From Chryseobacterium gwangjuense (GTDB lineage Bacteria; Bacteroidota; Bacteroidia; Flavobacteriales; Weeksellaceae), in the NCBI RefSeq assembly GCF_021311115.1, contig NZ_JAJTNP010000004.1, positions 310,001-374,000 of the forward strand: a DNA stretch of 64,000 bases, given 5' to 3'. Below, piece after piece: positions 54,965-64,000 of this stretch. A program made the translations under genes and the position numbers. Each line of letters starts with the position of its first letter. Position 1 is the stretch's first letter. The notes under the pieces are model-generated. The model saw only the letters and a program-made list of their open reading frames with translations, was not told the DNA's origin and ran no database searches.

Positions 54965-57019
54965 TTAATTTTTTAGTTTCGTTTCCAGATCTGCCAAAAT
55001 AGATTCTATTGAACGAATCGTGAATGCGGATAAGGTTAAGGTAGGGTTTGAAGTTCCCAAAGTGGTCATGTTTCCTGCTCCGACAATGTATAAATTCGGA
55101 TGATCCCAGGATTTACAATAGCTGTTCGTCACAGAATCTTCCGATGTAGAACCCATTCTGTGAGTTCCCACGATATGACCGGCTCCGTTATAGGAATATC
55201 TTACATTGTTGTACACAAAAGTATTGTTGTCTGTTGCATTGTATTTTGTGAAATCTTCAATATCCAGTCTTTCAAACATCTGGTCTGAAGCCAGTTTTGC
55301 CTGTTCCATAGCTCTCTTTTCATAATCGGTCAGTTCATAATGAATAACCGGACGAGGAATTCCCAGAACATCCAGATATTGATCATTAATGGTCACTCTG
55401 TTATTTGGATTCGGCAATTGTTCGATCTCAAAATGGAATAATACCTGTCTTGAAAGTCTGTAGGCTAAAGCTTCTTTTAAATCTTCTCCAAAAAGACCTT
55501 CGTTCAAAAATTCCGAAAGATCAGATCCTGGTGAGAATGTGGGCCAGCTCCATCCCCAGTTATCCAGTGGAGAAATCCATGCGGAGAATTCGCTTCTGAA
55601 ATTTCCGTCTCTGAAAGACGAAATATTGGTGGTAGAACCCGGTCCTCTATAAGAATAAATAGGTTCCGGAAATAATCCCCACGTCAGCATGACCATGTGG
55701 TCCATCAAGTTTCTTCCCACCTGATCGCTGCTGTTGGCAACCGTTTTTTCAACTCTTTGACCGTTTTCAATGACGGTATATTTAGAATTCAATAAAATTT
55801 TAGGATTTTCAAAAGCATTGGCCGCAAGAATGACAATCGAATCTGAGGTATCGATCACGTCTTCGACGAAATCCGTTTTCTCTTTTGAAACATATCTTCT
55901 TAAGTGAACTTTTGAAATTTTCTCTTTATCGTTCTGATCTACGCTTAATTTGTAAACAACGCTCTGAGCTTTCACTTCGATGTAAGGATTACGCGAAAGA
56001 TTTTCATTTTCATTGACCTTGTATAAGGCTTTTTTCAATGTTTTTAAAGCATTGTATTTGGCCTGAACCGGACAGATCGGAACACATGAAGCATTTCCTT
56101 CACAGCGTTCTCCCATATAAGGATTCCAAACTGAGCCAAGCGCTTTGTATTCTTCTTTTCCTGAACCATCCAAAACCAATTTGTAACCGGATTCTGAAGT
56201 TTCTGCTTTAATGATTTTTGTTTTTCCGTATTTTGGATTCGGAATAGAATTTCTTCCTTGTGGAGACGGAACCAGCATCAACGGAATGTTTTCAAAATTT
56301 AATTGAACATTGGTTCCGGCAAGTCCATCCATGATCTTCTGATCCATATAACTTTGCGGAATTTCTTCCATCGGGAATACATAATCACCATAATATTGCT
56401 CCATGCTTTCGGAAATAGGATATTCCTGTTTTGAAACATTTCCGGAAACCCCGATTTCAAACTCAGCCATTTCGTAGTACGGTTTTAAAATGTCATAAGT
56501 GATCGGCCAATCCATTCCTCGACCATATTTTTCTTTTAAATGGAAATCATTCGGAAGCATTCTCGGTGTTGTTCCTAGCCAGTGAAGGGTAGTTCCGCCA
56601 CCAACCCGAATAGCATCACTCGCAAATGGCATCGGACCAAACTGCACCAAATATCCTTTTTTATCGGGAAAAGGAGGAATAATGGGTTCCATATCCAAAA
56701 CATTCGGGGAAGGAGCCTGTTTTAGATTAGGATAAGGAGAGTTTGGAACTTTGGCTTCCTGTAGATAAAAAGTACGCATGTACTCGTTATAATTAGTCAT
56801 CGAAGACACGGAATCCAATTCTAAACCAGCTTCCAGACCTGCTTCAAACATGAGTATTGATAATTCGCGAACTTCATCTCCTTTTTGAGCATCTGCACGG
56901 TGAATCATTTTTCCTTTTTTAGTATCGAATACATGATCGGTCAGTAATTTTGCGATCAGTGATCCTGCGATCCCCGTTCCTACGATGATCACATCTTTCT
57001 TGTTGTCTGTCTGGCTCAT
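54965..57019 (-). CDS. GMC-family flavin oxidoreductase
   Basis: A 684-residue FAD enzyme. The dinucleotide fold is VIIVGTGIAGSLIAKLL (9-25), with RVGGGTTLHWLGTTPRM and a Cys-containing stretch NASCVPICPVQAKYN like that of membrane-linked sugar/alcohol dehydrogenases. The catalytic His region is IVGTHRMG and the C-terminal motif is NPTLTLSAFTIRS. No TAT or Sec signal, so probably cytoplasmic. Overlaps the small subunit gene by 4 bp. Confidence 0.92.
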   Translation of the reverse strand: MSQTDNKKDVIIVGTGIAGSLIAKLLTDHVFDTKKGKMIHRADAQKGDEVRELSILMFEAGLEAGLELDSVSSMTNYNEYMRTFYLQEAKVPNSPYPNLKQAPSPNVLDMEPIIPPFPDKKGYLVQFGPMPFASDAIRVGGGTTLHWLGTTPRMLPNDFHLKEKYGRGMDWPITYDILKPYYEMAEFEIGVSGNVSKQEYPISESMEQYYGDYVFPMEEIPQSYMDQKIMDGLAGTNVQLNFENIPLMLVPSPQGRNSIPNPKYGKTKIIKAETSESGYKLVLDGSGKEEYKALGSVWNPYMGERCEGNASCVPICPVQAKYNALKTLKKALYKVNENENLSRNPYIEVKAQSVVYKLSVDQNDKEKISKVHLRRYVSKEKTDFVEDVIDTSDSIVILAANAFENPKILLNSKYTVIENGQRVEKTVANSSDQVGRNLMDHMVMLTWGLFPEPIYSYRGPGSTTNISSFRDGNFRSEFSAWISPLDNWGWSWPTFSPGSDLSEFLNEGLFGEDLKEALAYRLSRQVLFHFEIEQLPNPNNRVTINDQYLDVLGIPRPVIHYELTDYEKRAMEQAKLASDQMFERLDIEDFTKYNATDNNTFVYNNVRYSYNGAGHIVGTHRMGSTSEDSVTNSYCKSWDHPNLYIVGAGNMTTLGTSNPTLTLSAFTIRSIESILADLETKLKN

Positions 57020-57486
57020 GAGTTACTGTTTATAGGTTTAACGGCCCAAGATTTATAACCCGGTTGTTTTGCTCCCGGTGGATGCGCGTGCATCACATTC
57101 CAGACTAGACCTTCTTTGTAGGAAAGATCATTCACATAAGCACCTTCCCAGGTTCCCAGATACCAAAGTGTGATGACACTATTGGCAATGTCCTGAGTGG
57201 AAGGATTGGCAATAATTTCAGCACTAATGGAATTTTTAAGCTGATCCTGGCTGTAAGAATTTTCAAGAACAGTTTTAGAGGTGTTCAAAAACTCGATGAA
57301 GGTTGCTGCTTCTATTTTACCGAAGATATACATATAATACGTCTCAGCTAAACCGGTTGATTGTAGTTCGTTCACGGAAAATCCGGTGAGGGATTCTGAG
57401 ATAGCCATGAACACGTCGTAATAATAATCGTCGACGTTGAGGATTTTGTTGATAATCATTTCGTTGAATTTGGTGTTTAGATTCAT
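57016..57486 (-). CDS. small subunit of FAD-dependent sugar/alcohol dehydrogenase (FAD-SLDH type)
   Basis: A 156-residue protein resembling the small subunit of D-sorbitol/gluconate dehydrogenases: DDYYYDVFMAISESLTG near the N-terminus, YYMYIFGK, and the C-terminal TLWYLGTWEG and VWNVMHAHPPGAKQPGYKSW. The usual TAT signal is missing. The start could also be the internal Met at residue 10. First gene of the four-gene operon. Confidence 0.78.
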   Translation of the reverse strand: MNLNTKFNEMIINKILNVDDYYYDVFMAISESLTGFSVNELQSTGLAETYYMYIFGKIEAATFIEFLNTSKTVLENSYSQDQLKNSISAEIIANPSTQDIANSVITLWYLGTWEGAYVNDLSYKEGLVWNVMHAHPPGAKQPGYKSWAVKPINSNS

Positions 57487-57891
57487 ACCTTCTTGTTATG
57501 AAGAGGGTAATGTTACGATTGAAAATAAGTTTTTGAGGTATCTTTTATCGATTGATTGGATACGTTTGTAAGAGAGTTTTAGGGTTAGACATAGTTAGTA
57601 GTTTTTGTATTCTAAAGATAGTGAATTATCTTATGTGAAACATTGTAAATTTAGCCTAAAGTGTTGCTTGTGTGTTATTTATAATTATTCTACAAATTGG
57701 ATGTATATGTACGAATATTGCAATTAAATTATTTTAATTTAGAATTGTTTTAGATAGAGTGTTGAGAATAGTAAATTCAATATATCCCTTTTAATAAAAT
57801 ACATTTGCCAATTGTGAATTATTTTAAAATGCAGTTTTTTAATAATCTATGGAGGTTAGTTTTTGTGAATATTTGTAATTCAATAGGTATA
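57487..57891. other. intergenic region upstream of the oxidoreductase operon
   Basis: About 400 bp, strongly AT-rich. Should contain the operon promoter (minus strand); I find no perfect TTTG-N19-TAnnTTTG match. No gene or RNA recognised. Confidence 0.5.
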
Positions 57892-57934
57892 ATAAAAAAA
57901 ACATCTGAAATTAATAAATGTTAATTTCAGATGT
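57892..57934 (-). terminator. terminator of the glycosyltransferase/acyltransferase operon
   Basis: ACATCTGAAATTAA and TTAATTTCAGATGT form a perfect 14-bp stem with a 6-base loop (57901-57934). On the minus strand it is followed by a T-tract (57892-57900). Confidence 0.88.
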
Positions 57935-57988
57935 GTAAAGTATTAATTGATGCAATTAAATGTAAGTATAAATTAAATTTAATTCCCG

Positions 57989-58543
57989 TTAATGATTGTT
58001 GTTTTCAATTGAATCAAGTGTCAAAGGTTTATAAAGATGATTTCTAAGTATTCTAATAGGAAGATAGGTGAATAATACCGAAAGTATCCCGGCTAAAGCA
58101 CCGACTAACACCGCCATTGAAGTTGCATCCAGTTTGTAATATTTTGATAGAATAAATTGCCCCAATAATAGACTTGTCAAAACAAGAGAACCACTGATTA
58201 AACCATGCAGAATACTGAGTTTAGTCAATAATTTTTTAATATTCAATTCGTCATCAATCTTAAATTCAATAGCTTCCTGCGCAGCTGCATCAGTTACTCT
58301 TTTGATAATGTCAATGGTGAGAACAACAGGTAAAAATATGGCCATAGGCAAGGTCAGCCGGGCTAGACTTTGGGTGCAGGCAAAAAAATGAGTGTATCCC
58401 AATTCATTAAAACTGGCTAAGGCGATAATAAAATTGAAGAGTACATTCGGAATTACATAGATAAGCATCCGCTTTCTCAAAAAGCGATTAAGAGTAGTCT
58501 TTTTTATAGGTTTGGGTTGAGCCTTTTTTATTTTAAATTTCAT
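57989..58543 (-). CDS. membrane protein of unknown function
   Basis: A 184-residue protein with a basic N-terminus (MKFKIKKAQPKPIKKTTLNR) and four hydrophobic segments (about 30-48, 62-85, 110-132 and 142-165). No motif recognised. Its start overlaps the upstream acyltransferase by 4 bp, and a strong terminator follows, so it is the last gene of the operon. Could be the export or anchoring component. Confidence 0.75.
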   Translation of the reverse strand: MKFKIKKAQPKPIKKTTLNRFLRKRMLIYVIPNVLFNFIIALASFNELGYTHFFACTQSLARLTLPMAIFLPVVLTIDIIKRVTDAAAQEAIEFKIDDELNIKKLLTKLSILHGLISGSLVLTSLLLGQFILSKYYKLDATSMAVLVGALAGILSVLFTYLPIRILRNHLYKPLTLDSIENNNH

Positions 58544-59778
58544 GAAGTCAGGAGCTCAATAGCTTTATCTTTAATTTTTTCAGCTTCTTCTTTGGGAAGA
58601 AAATCTTCGTTAGACATAAAAGTGAAATCCATTTGCTGATTAAAAGTTGTCGCAACTAAGGTATTGGAATTTAACCAGGGAAATGCAACAGTCGGGCTAA
58701 AAATAGTATCCACTTTAAAGTTTTTATAATCATTAGAAATATCAAGTTTGCCCATATTCGATAAGGTGACGTCGTGTCCGCCGTTACTGGATTTTAACAT
58801 TGTAACCATACGTTCCACGATCGGATGCATCTGCTCGCCCATCCACAACAGTTCTCTTGTATTCATACTCTCTATTTTCTGCACAAGATCTTTTTTAATG
58901 TGTCTGGAATTTTCCAATACATTTTGATTTCCTTTTTGTAAAGACAATTCAACAGTCGGAGCAAAAGCAAACAAATGATCCTGCTTAATTTCCGGTACGA
59001 AATGGCGTACATCTACAGGGCTGATCACTTTTCCTTTGGCATTTTTACCTTGAGTTTCTTTAAAAGCCTGCATGAAAGCCGAACATAATAAGGCATGAAC
59101 AGAAACTCCGTTTGTCTTACATTTTTCAGTAATTTTTTGAGTCGTTTCCGGGTTTAATTTCCAGTGATTGGCATAGTTTTTACCCAGATTTCTCTTTTTA
59201 CTTTTTCCTTGAATTAAGAAAAAAAGTTTCGCCATCATTAGATAAAAGCGGGCTTTTCGTTTCTTCTTTTTCAAATTAAAATCTGAAAGCATAAAATCAT
59301 TGACTGAACTGAAGGTCTGATAAGGTTCAAGTTCAACAGACGGATCATCCAAAACGGCAAGAATTTCGCGCATTAAGGTCACAAGCGAAGTTCCGTCGCA
59401 AATGCAGTGAGGCATCACCAACAGAATTTCAGAAGTAGGCTGACCTTTTACCCAAACCAATTGAGCCAAAGGTTTTTCAGGATCCTCAAAAATTCGGTAC
59501 CATTCTTTTTCAGATTCAGAAAGCCAGTCTTCATCGGTTTTTCGTTCACAAATCCGAATTGGAATAGGTTCGATTTCCTTTTCCTCTATAAAAACAGGAT
59601 ATTTTTTGCTTGTATCGATTTTTGATCTCAACAGAGGATGCTTTTGCTGAATTTTATCTAAAGCAATTCTTAAATTTTCTTCAGCAATTTCTCCGTTGAT
59701 TTTTACGGTAAATATACAGTTTAAAGGGGTTTGAGAATCAACATACATGATTCTTTCCACCATCATTAATGGTCTCAT
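58540..59778 (-). CDS. condensation-domain-like acyltransferase
   Basis: A 412-residue member of the condensation/PapA/WES superfamily. The active-site motif reads PHCICDG at 123-129: the second His and the Asp of HHxxxDG are kept, the first His is Pro. N-terminal VERIMYVDSQTPLNC and C-terminal DFTFMSNEDFLPKEEA parallel its paralogue next door. No carrier protein or adenylation domain adjoins, so it is a stand-alone acyltransferase. Overlaps both neighbours by 4 bp. Confidence 0.8.
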   Translation of the reverse strand: MRPLMMVERIMYVDSQTPLNCIFTVKINGEIAEENLRIALDKIQQKHPLLRSKIDTSKKYPVFIEEKEIEPIPIRICERKTDEDWLSESEKEWYRIFEDPEKPLAQLVWVKGQPTSEILLVMPHCICDGTSLVTLMREILAVLDDPSVELEPYQTFSSVNDFMLSDFNLKKKKRKARFYLMMAKLFFLIQGKSKKRNLGKNYANHWKLNPETTQKITEKCKTNGVSVHALLCSAFMQAFKETQGKNAKGKVISPVDVRHFVPEIKQDHLFAFAPTVELSLQKGNQNVLENSRHIKKDLVQKIESMNTRELLWMGEQMHPIVERMVTMLKSSNGGHDVTLSNMGKLDISNDYKNFKVDTIFSPTVAFPWLNSNTLVATTFNQQMDFTFMSNEDFLPKEEAEKIKDKAIELLTS

Positions 59779-61043
59779 GATACAGCTAAATATTCCAGTT
59801 GATGTTTAACAATTTTTATCATTTCATCACGGATTGCCAAAGCTTCTTCATAAGGTAAATATCCTTCGCTTCCCATGAAAGAAAAATCCATTTCTCCTCT
59901 GAAGGTTGAAACGACCATCGTAGTCGTATTTCCCAAAGGACCGATCACTGAAGGACTGAAAACGGCTTCCAGTGAAAACTCTTTGTATTGATGGGCAATC
60001 TGAATTCTTCCCAGATTCGAAAACATACAATCGTTGGAAGATTTTCCGTTTTTCAATAGCTTGGTAAAATTGGTCAGAGCATCATGTGCAGATTCCATGA
60101 CCATCATAGTGATGTAAGGATTGAGTTTCGATGTTTTTTTATCCGCAGATCTTTGCATCAACTTTACATTTTCCATAAAGCCCAGTTTCTGGTCAGCAGA
60201 AAGCACAATCATTAATCCGAAAGCGAAAATATGATCTGTTTTAATCTGATTGGCAAAACGTCTGATATCAACCGGACATGAAACTTTATTGAAAGCACCA
60301 TTACCTCTCACTTTTTTAAAGGCTTGAAGCAAAGCAGCACTCAGGAAAGTATTCACCGTCACTTCATTTGATTTGCAGTAAGAAACCAGCTCCTGACTTG
60401 TTTCTTGATTGAATTTCCAATGAATTAAATAATCATTTTGTCGGTCTATCGATTTTTTACCAACAGGAACAAGCTTGATCGCTGTTGCAGCCAGCCGTCC
60501 GATTGCTTTTGCTTTAAACTGTTGTCCGCGACTGGAAAGGATATTGGAAGGAACCACATCCTGAATTCCTAAAATCGGATGTTCAACACCGATGTCAGCT
60601 AAAGGATCATTCAAAACTTTTAAAAACTCATCCAGTACGGACATGGCAGAACCACCATCGCATAGACAATGATGGAAGACAAACATCATATCCGAAATCT
60701 CTTCATCTTTGATCCATACGAATCTCATAAATGGCTGCTCTTTGTAATTGAACATTTTGTGCCATTCTTTTTTCGATTCTTCCAGCCAGTCGTTTTCATC
60801 TTTTCGGGCTAAAATTCTGATCGGAATTTTTGCTTTTTCAGAAACTTCAAACCACGGAACATTTTTTTCATCATGCTTAATAACAGCTTTTAACCAAGGG
60901 TGTTTTTCCTGAAGCCTGTCCAGAGCATGCTGAATGTCTTTAAGCACGAATGTGCCCTTCAATCTAAAAGGAATTACCGTATTGAAGGGCTCTGTACCGT
61001 CTCCCAGCAACATTCGTTCGCCAAATAACAATTTTCTTTTCAT
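59775..61043 (-). CDS. condensation-domain-like acyltransferase
   Basis: A 422-residue paralogue of the following gene with a complete HHCLCDG motif (124-130). GERMLLGDGTEPFNTVIPF at the N-terminus and MDFSFMGSEGYLPYEEA near the C-terminus are shared features. This family transfers acyl groups from CoA or carrier protein to hydroxyls, for example on glycosides, which fits the fused glycosyltransferase 3 bp upstream. Confidence 0.82.
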   Translation of the reverse strand: MKRKLLFGERMLLGDGTEPFNTVIPFRLKGTFVLKDIQHALDRLQEKHPWLKAVIKHDEKNVPWFEVSEKAKIPIRILARKDENDWLEESKKEWHKMFNYKEQPFMRFVWIKDEEISDMMFVFHHCLCDGGSAMSVLDEFLKVLNDPLADIGVEHPILGIQDVVPSNILSSRGQQFKAKAIGRLAATAIKLVPVGKKSIDRQNDYLIHWKFNQETSQELVSYCKSNEVTVNTFLSAALLQAFKKVRGNGAFNKVSCPVDIRRFANQIKTDHIFAFGLMIVLSADQKLGFMENVKLMQRSADKKTSKLNPYITMMVMESAHDALTNFTKLLKNGKSSNDCMFSNLGRIQIAHQYKEFSLEAVFSPSVIGPLGNTTTMVVSTFRGEMDFSFMGSEGYLPYEEALAIRDEMIKIVKHQLEYLAVS

Positions 61044-61046
61044 CGG

Positions 61047-63443
61047 TTACATTTCTATCAATGATTCCTGTTGAACAAAATTTTCCAGCAATTCTACTGC
61101 ACGATCGTTTCCGCCTGCATTGAGTAAGCTTGCCTGAACTTCTTTCGCTGCGTCTCTGTATGCCGGATTTTCCAATAATTCAAAAACAGTTTGGCGAAGC
61201 GCTTCAACACGCAGTCTTTTATATCTGATGCTGATTCCGCAACCTGCTTTTTCGATAAGTTTTGCAATATGAAAATGATCATAAGCAATTGGTGTGATCA
61301 ACATGGGTAAACCGTTGGTAAAAGTATCATTCACCGTATTAAAACCACCGTGACAAATCACAGTATCCATATGAGGCATCAAAGCCGATTGAGGAACAAA
61401 GCTGCTCACGATAAAATTAGAAGGCCATTCTTCAAAAATTTCGGGTGGAGTAGCAGCAATGATGGTTACAGGCTGATCGGCAAATGCTGCAATCACTTTT
61501 TCAAAAAATGCTTTTCTGATATCCACTAAAAGAGTTCCAAGTGAAACGAAAACTTTCGGAGTGGTGGAAGCTTCCAGTTTTTCCCAGTCAAAAGGTGCCG
61601 GATTTGGACGACCTTTTACAGGGCCTACAAATTCCATATGAGAAGGAACGGTTTCAAAATCAGCGAATTTTTGAGAAGTAAATACCAGATTCAATTCATG
61701 AGAATGAATGAAAATTCCGTCTTCTTCGATGCCTACTGCTTTTTGAAGATCTTTAATTAAATTCTGCTGCCACTCAAAGATTTTCGGGGCGCTGTTCGCA
61801 GTATCGCCCATCACATCAGGTGGAACAGGAGTTGTTGTTACACAAGGAATATTATGTTTATGGGCAAAAAGAGCTCCTCCGAAACTAATACAATCATTTA
61901 CGATGACATCGGGTTGCCAGTTTTTGGTAAGAGTTTCCAAACCGGGCATCATCATTTTGGCAAAAGGAACATACGTTTCTTCCAACGCCAGTTTCATCAC
62001 TTCAGGCCCTGAACAAGAAGGACCGTCATCTTGTCTTTTTAAAATTCTTGCGATCTCCTCCTGATACGGAATTAAATCTTCTTCAGGATAAAAATAACTT
62101 CCTCCTTCCGGAATATGTTTATTATCTAAAGGAGTAATTCCGAACCATTTTACTTCGTGACCACGAGCAATTAAGCTTGCTCCAACACTCAAAGTGGGAC
62201 TGATGTGTCCAAAAAACGGAGGAATAACGAATAAAAATTTAGATGTTGGTTTTTCCATAGTTGAAGTTGAAATGGCGTTTTCAAGTAGATTGGCTGCAGT
62301 TTCGCTACCTCCGGCTTCAGCGAAGGATTCACGAACAGTTTCTGCTGCTTTTTTATATTCAGGATTTGTTAAAATAGTTGTTACGGCTTCGTTTAAGTGG
62401 TGCGCTTTAAATCGGTTAAAGTTCAGACGTTCTCCTGCTCCGGTACGTACAACACGACCTGCAACATGCGACTGATCATACGCAATCGGAATCACAACTA
62501 AAGGCAAACCATTGGAAAGTGCTTCTGAAACCGTATTATGACCACCGTGACAAACGACACCATCCAGATGTGGCAACAAATCCAGTTGGGGAACTTGCTG
62601 ATACACCATAAAATTATCTGGCCATTCCTCAAAAAGTTGAGGATCTGAAACTACAACAACCGTTAAATCTTCATTTTTAAAAGCATCGACAACCTTTTGG
62701 AAAAATGCTTTTTTATGATCGTGATCAAAAGTTGTTCCGATGCTTACGAGAATTTTTTTCTTTGAACTTTTATGAAAGGTTTCCCAATCAAATTCACAGG
62801 AAATACGACGCTCAGTAAGAACAGGACCTGTAAACTGGAAATTAGACGGAAGATCCATTTCACCAAAGAAGTATCTTGAAGTTAAGACCAAAGTCAGTAG
62901 ATCTGAACAGTCCAATGCTTTGTCATCATCAATTCCCAATTCTTTTTGTAATGCAACGATCTGTTTTTCTTCCCATTCGTGAACTTTCGGTAATTCATCC
63001 ATAATTTTAATGGCAGCCGGAGCGGTAACGGTGGTAGAATAGGGAAGTCCCAATTTTTTTGCAGCAACAGCAGCAGCAAATAACTGATGATCACCAATTA
63101 CGATGTCAGGTTGGTAAAGTTCAAGTAAGCTGACAATACCATTATAGCAGTGTCTGTTTAAAGGAATCAGAACTTCTTCATAAAGAAATTTGATGCTGTC
63201 GATTCCATAGACCACTTTTTTTGAAATAATATCGAGATAGTTTTCACTCTCTTTTTTTTCTTCGTCGGTTTGATCGTATTCGATCAATAATAATTCTCCT
63301 CCGACAGGAAGTTTTGTACTTAAATTTTTGTCAAGACTGATCCAGGCTACTTCATGCCCTCTTTCCAGAAGAGTAGCACCGATGCTTAACGTGGGGTTGA
63401 CGTGCCCTGTCAATGGTGGAACAACAAATACAAATTTAGCCAT
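61047..63443 (-). CDS. tandem (fused) GT1-family glycosyltransferase
   Basis: A 798-residue protein made of two complete GT-B enzymes, residues 1-395 and 396-798. Each half starts with a near-identical motif holding the likely catalytic His (VVPPLTGHVNPTLS and VIPPFFGHISPTLS) and each has the sugar-nucleotide signature (VCHGGHNTVSEALSNGLP; ICHGGFNTVNDTFTNGLP). The closest type is the macrolide/UDP-glucuronosyl-like MGT group. M396 (MEKPTSKFLF) looks like the former start of the second gene: the junction is ISTST-MEKPTS with no stop. It overlaps the upstream hydrolase by 8 bp. Confidence 0.9.
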   Translation of the reverse strand: MAKFVFVVPPLTGHVNPTLSIGATLLERGHEVAWISLDKNLSTKLPVGGELLLIEYDQTDEEKKESENYLDIISKKVVYGIDSIKFLYEEVLIPLNRHCYNGIVSLLELYQPDIVIGDHQLFAAAVAAKKLGLPYSTTVTAPAAIKIMDELPKVHEWEEKQIVALQKELGIDDDKALDCSDLLTLVLTSRYFFGEMDLPSNFQFTGPVLTERRISCEFDWETFHKSSKKKILVSIGTTFDHDHKKAFFQKVVDAFKNEDLTVVVVSDPQLFEEWPDNFMVYQQVPQLDLLPHLDGVVCHGGHNTVSEALSNGLPLVVIPIAYDQSHVAGRVVRTGAGERLNFNRFKAHHLNEAVTTILTNPEYKKAAETVRESFAEAGGSETAANLLENAISTSTMEKPTSKFLFVIPPFFGHISPTLSVGASLIARGHEVKWFGITPLDNKHIPEGGSYFYPEEDLIPYQEEIARILKRQDDGPSCSGPEVMKLALEETYVPFAKMMMPGLETLTKNWQPDVIVNDCISFGGALFAHKHNIPCVTTTPVPPDVMGDTANSAPKIFEWQQNLIKDLQKAVGIEEDGIFIHSHELNLVFTSQKFADFETVPSHMEFVGPVKGRPNPAPFDWEKLEASTTPKVFVSLGTLLVDIRKAFFEKVIAAFADQPVTIIAATPPEIFEEWPSNFIVSSFVPQSALMPHMDTVICHGGFNTVNDTFTNGLPMLITPIAYDHFHIAKLIEKAGCGISIRYKRLRVEALRQTVFELLENPAYRDAAKEVQASLLNAGGNDRAVELLENFVQQESLIEM

Positions 63444-64000
63444 GGTTTTGTGTCAAAGTTTTTGATAAAATTTTAGATAAAAAATCAACGATCGTTTCTG
63501 CGATCAAAGCCGGTTCCTGAATCGGGATATTGTGATCTCCTGAAATTAATTCCAATTGAGAATCGGAGATTTGAGTGTTCAGCCATTCTCCGGTTGGTTT
63601 ACAATTTGAATCAGAACCGTACAACAATAATGTAGGAATGTCTAACTCAGATAGATTAGCCTCATTCAGAAAATCTTTTTCCTTAATCATATCTGCTTTG
63701 ATGCTGGTTTGATTGAAAAGGAATTCGTACATACGGTGGTTTTTTTCCATCTGTCTTTTGCCCATCTGAACTTTCGTGGTATCTGTAAAATTAGCCACAT
63801 AATGTTCTAAAAACTCCTTGCTGTACTGATCGATAATTCCTCTGGCTTTTTCGTCTTGAGGATCGGGAGCTTCCATGATAACCAGCTGATTGATACGGTT
63901 TGGATATTCTAAAGAGGTTTTTAAAGCAATTAATCCTCCAAAGCTGTAGCCTACAAGATGTACTTTTTCAAGCTGTAACTCATCCATCAAAGCCATCAGG
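63436..64000 (-). CDS. alpha/beta hydrolase, N-terminus outside window
   Basis: About 187 visible residues of a hydrolase whose frame is open to the right edge. The nucleophile elbow is HLVGYSFGGLIAL, and the later Asp and His are LLLYGSDSN and ISGDHNIPI. It ends KTLTQNHG and overlaps the tandem glycosyltransferase by 8 bp. In this operon it could be an esterase or thioesterase releasing or trimming the acylated product (inference). Confidence 0.88.
   Translation of the reverse strand, partial: LMALMDELQLEKVHLVGYSFGGLIALKTSLEYPNRINQLVIMEAPDPQDEKARGIIDQYSKEFLEHYVANFTDTTKVQMGKRQMEKNHRMYEFLFNQTSIKADMIKEKDFLNEANLSELDIPTLLLYGSDSNCKPTGEWLNTQISDSQLELISGDHNIPIQEPALIAETIVDFLSKILSKTLTQNHG

Noticed and set aside
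1..64000. CRISPR array, replication origin or prophage
   Set aside because: No regularly spaced repeats with unique spacers, no DnaA-box cluster and no phage structural genes were seen.

Overview
The window looks like chromosome from a low-GC member of the Bacteroidota, most likely a flavobacterium of the Chryseobacterium/Weeksellaceae type. Three things point there. Two clear promoters (before pyrB and before a tRNA-Ser) follow the Bacteroidota pattern TTTG-N19-TAnnTTTG. Several families are typical of the group (SSS-type histidine kinase, DUF2911, LytS/LytTR pairs, arginine synthesis through acylated intermediates). The intergenic hairpin repeats also look flavobacterial. The assignment is from memory of families, not from a search.

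Layout. (1) 1-10.4 kb, all minus strand: a short-chain fatty acid (acetate/propionate) block with a porin, an MHS-type transporter, two tiny membrane proteins, a transporter-fused histidine kinase (CrbS/CbrA-like), a receiver-only response regulator, a PrpE-like ligase and acs (cut by the window edge). (2) 10.6-19.7 kb: a zinc-ribbon/HTH protein divergent from an arginine operon, GNAT-argG-argC-argD-argF'-argB-argE-like-argH. The transcarbamylase carries Val90 at the position that separates N-succinyl- from N-acetylornithine enzymes, so I infer the succinyl route. (3) 19.9-26 kb: an Lrp/AsnC regulator, then pyrB, carA and carB. pyrB is preceded by a short leader ORF, a small hairpin, a U-rich stretch and an intrinsic terminator, which together resemble a UTP-sensing attenuator. 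(4) 26-27.1 kb: an AT-rich lipoprotein gene inserted behind carB, flanked by a second, diverged copy of the carB 3' end. (5) 27.2-39.1 kb: mixed housekeeping and small accessory genes, including an ABC pair, Crp/Fnr, DinB, MGMT, holA and trxB. (6) 39.3-49.7 kb: tRNA-Ser(UGA), an IS21-family remnant and an accessory stretch of secreted serine hydrolases around a LytS/LytTR two-component pair. (7) 50.2-51.6 kb: a DEAD-box helicase and a cold-shock protein. (8) 51.8-57.5 kb, minus strand: a four-gene oxidoreductase operon (sorbitol-dehydrogenase-type small subunit, GMC flavoprotein, VioB-type ferritin-like protein, a possible heme-binding protein). (9) 57.9-64 kb, minus strand: a tightly coupled operon of an alpha/beta hydrolase (cut), a fused tandem glycosyltransferase, two condensation-domain acyltransferases and a small membrane protein, probably making an acylated glycoside or glycolipid.

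Arginine and pyrimidine genes are neighbours because both consume carbamoyl phosphate: carAB makes it, pyrB and the argF-type transcarbamylase spend it. Hairpin-type intergenic repeats of at least three families sit in the gaps of these operons. The most promising leads for undescribed biology are the pyrB leader, the carB 3'-end duplication with its cargo gene, the two minus-strand operons at the right end, and the 21-bp-phased direct repeats in front of the LytS/LytTR genes.
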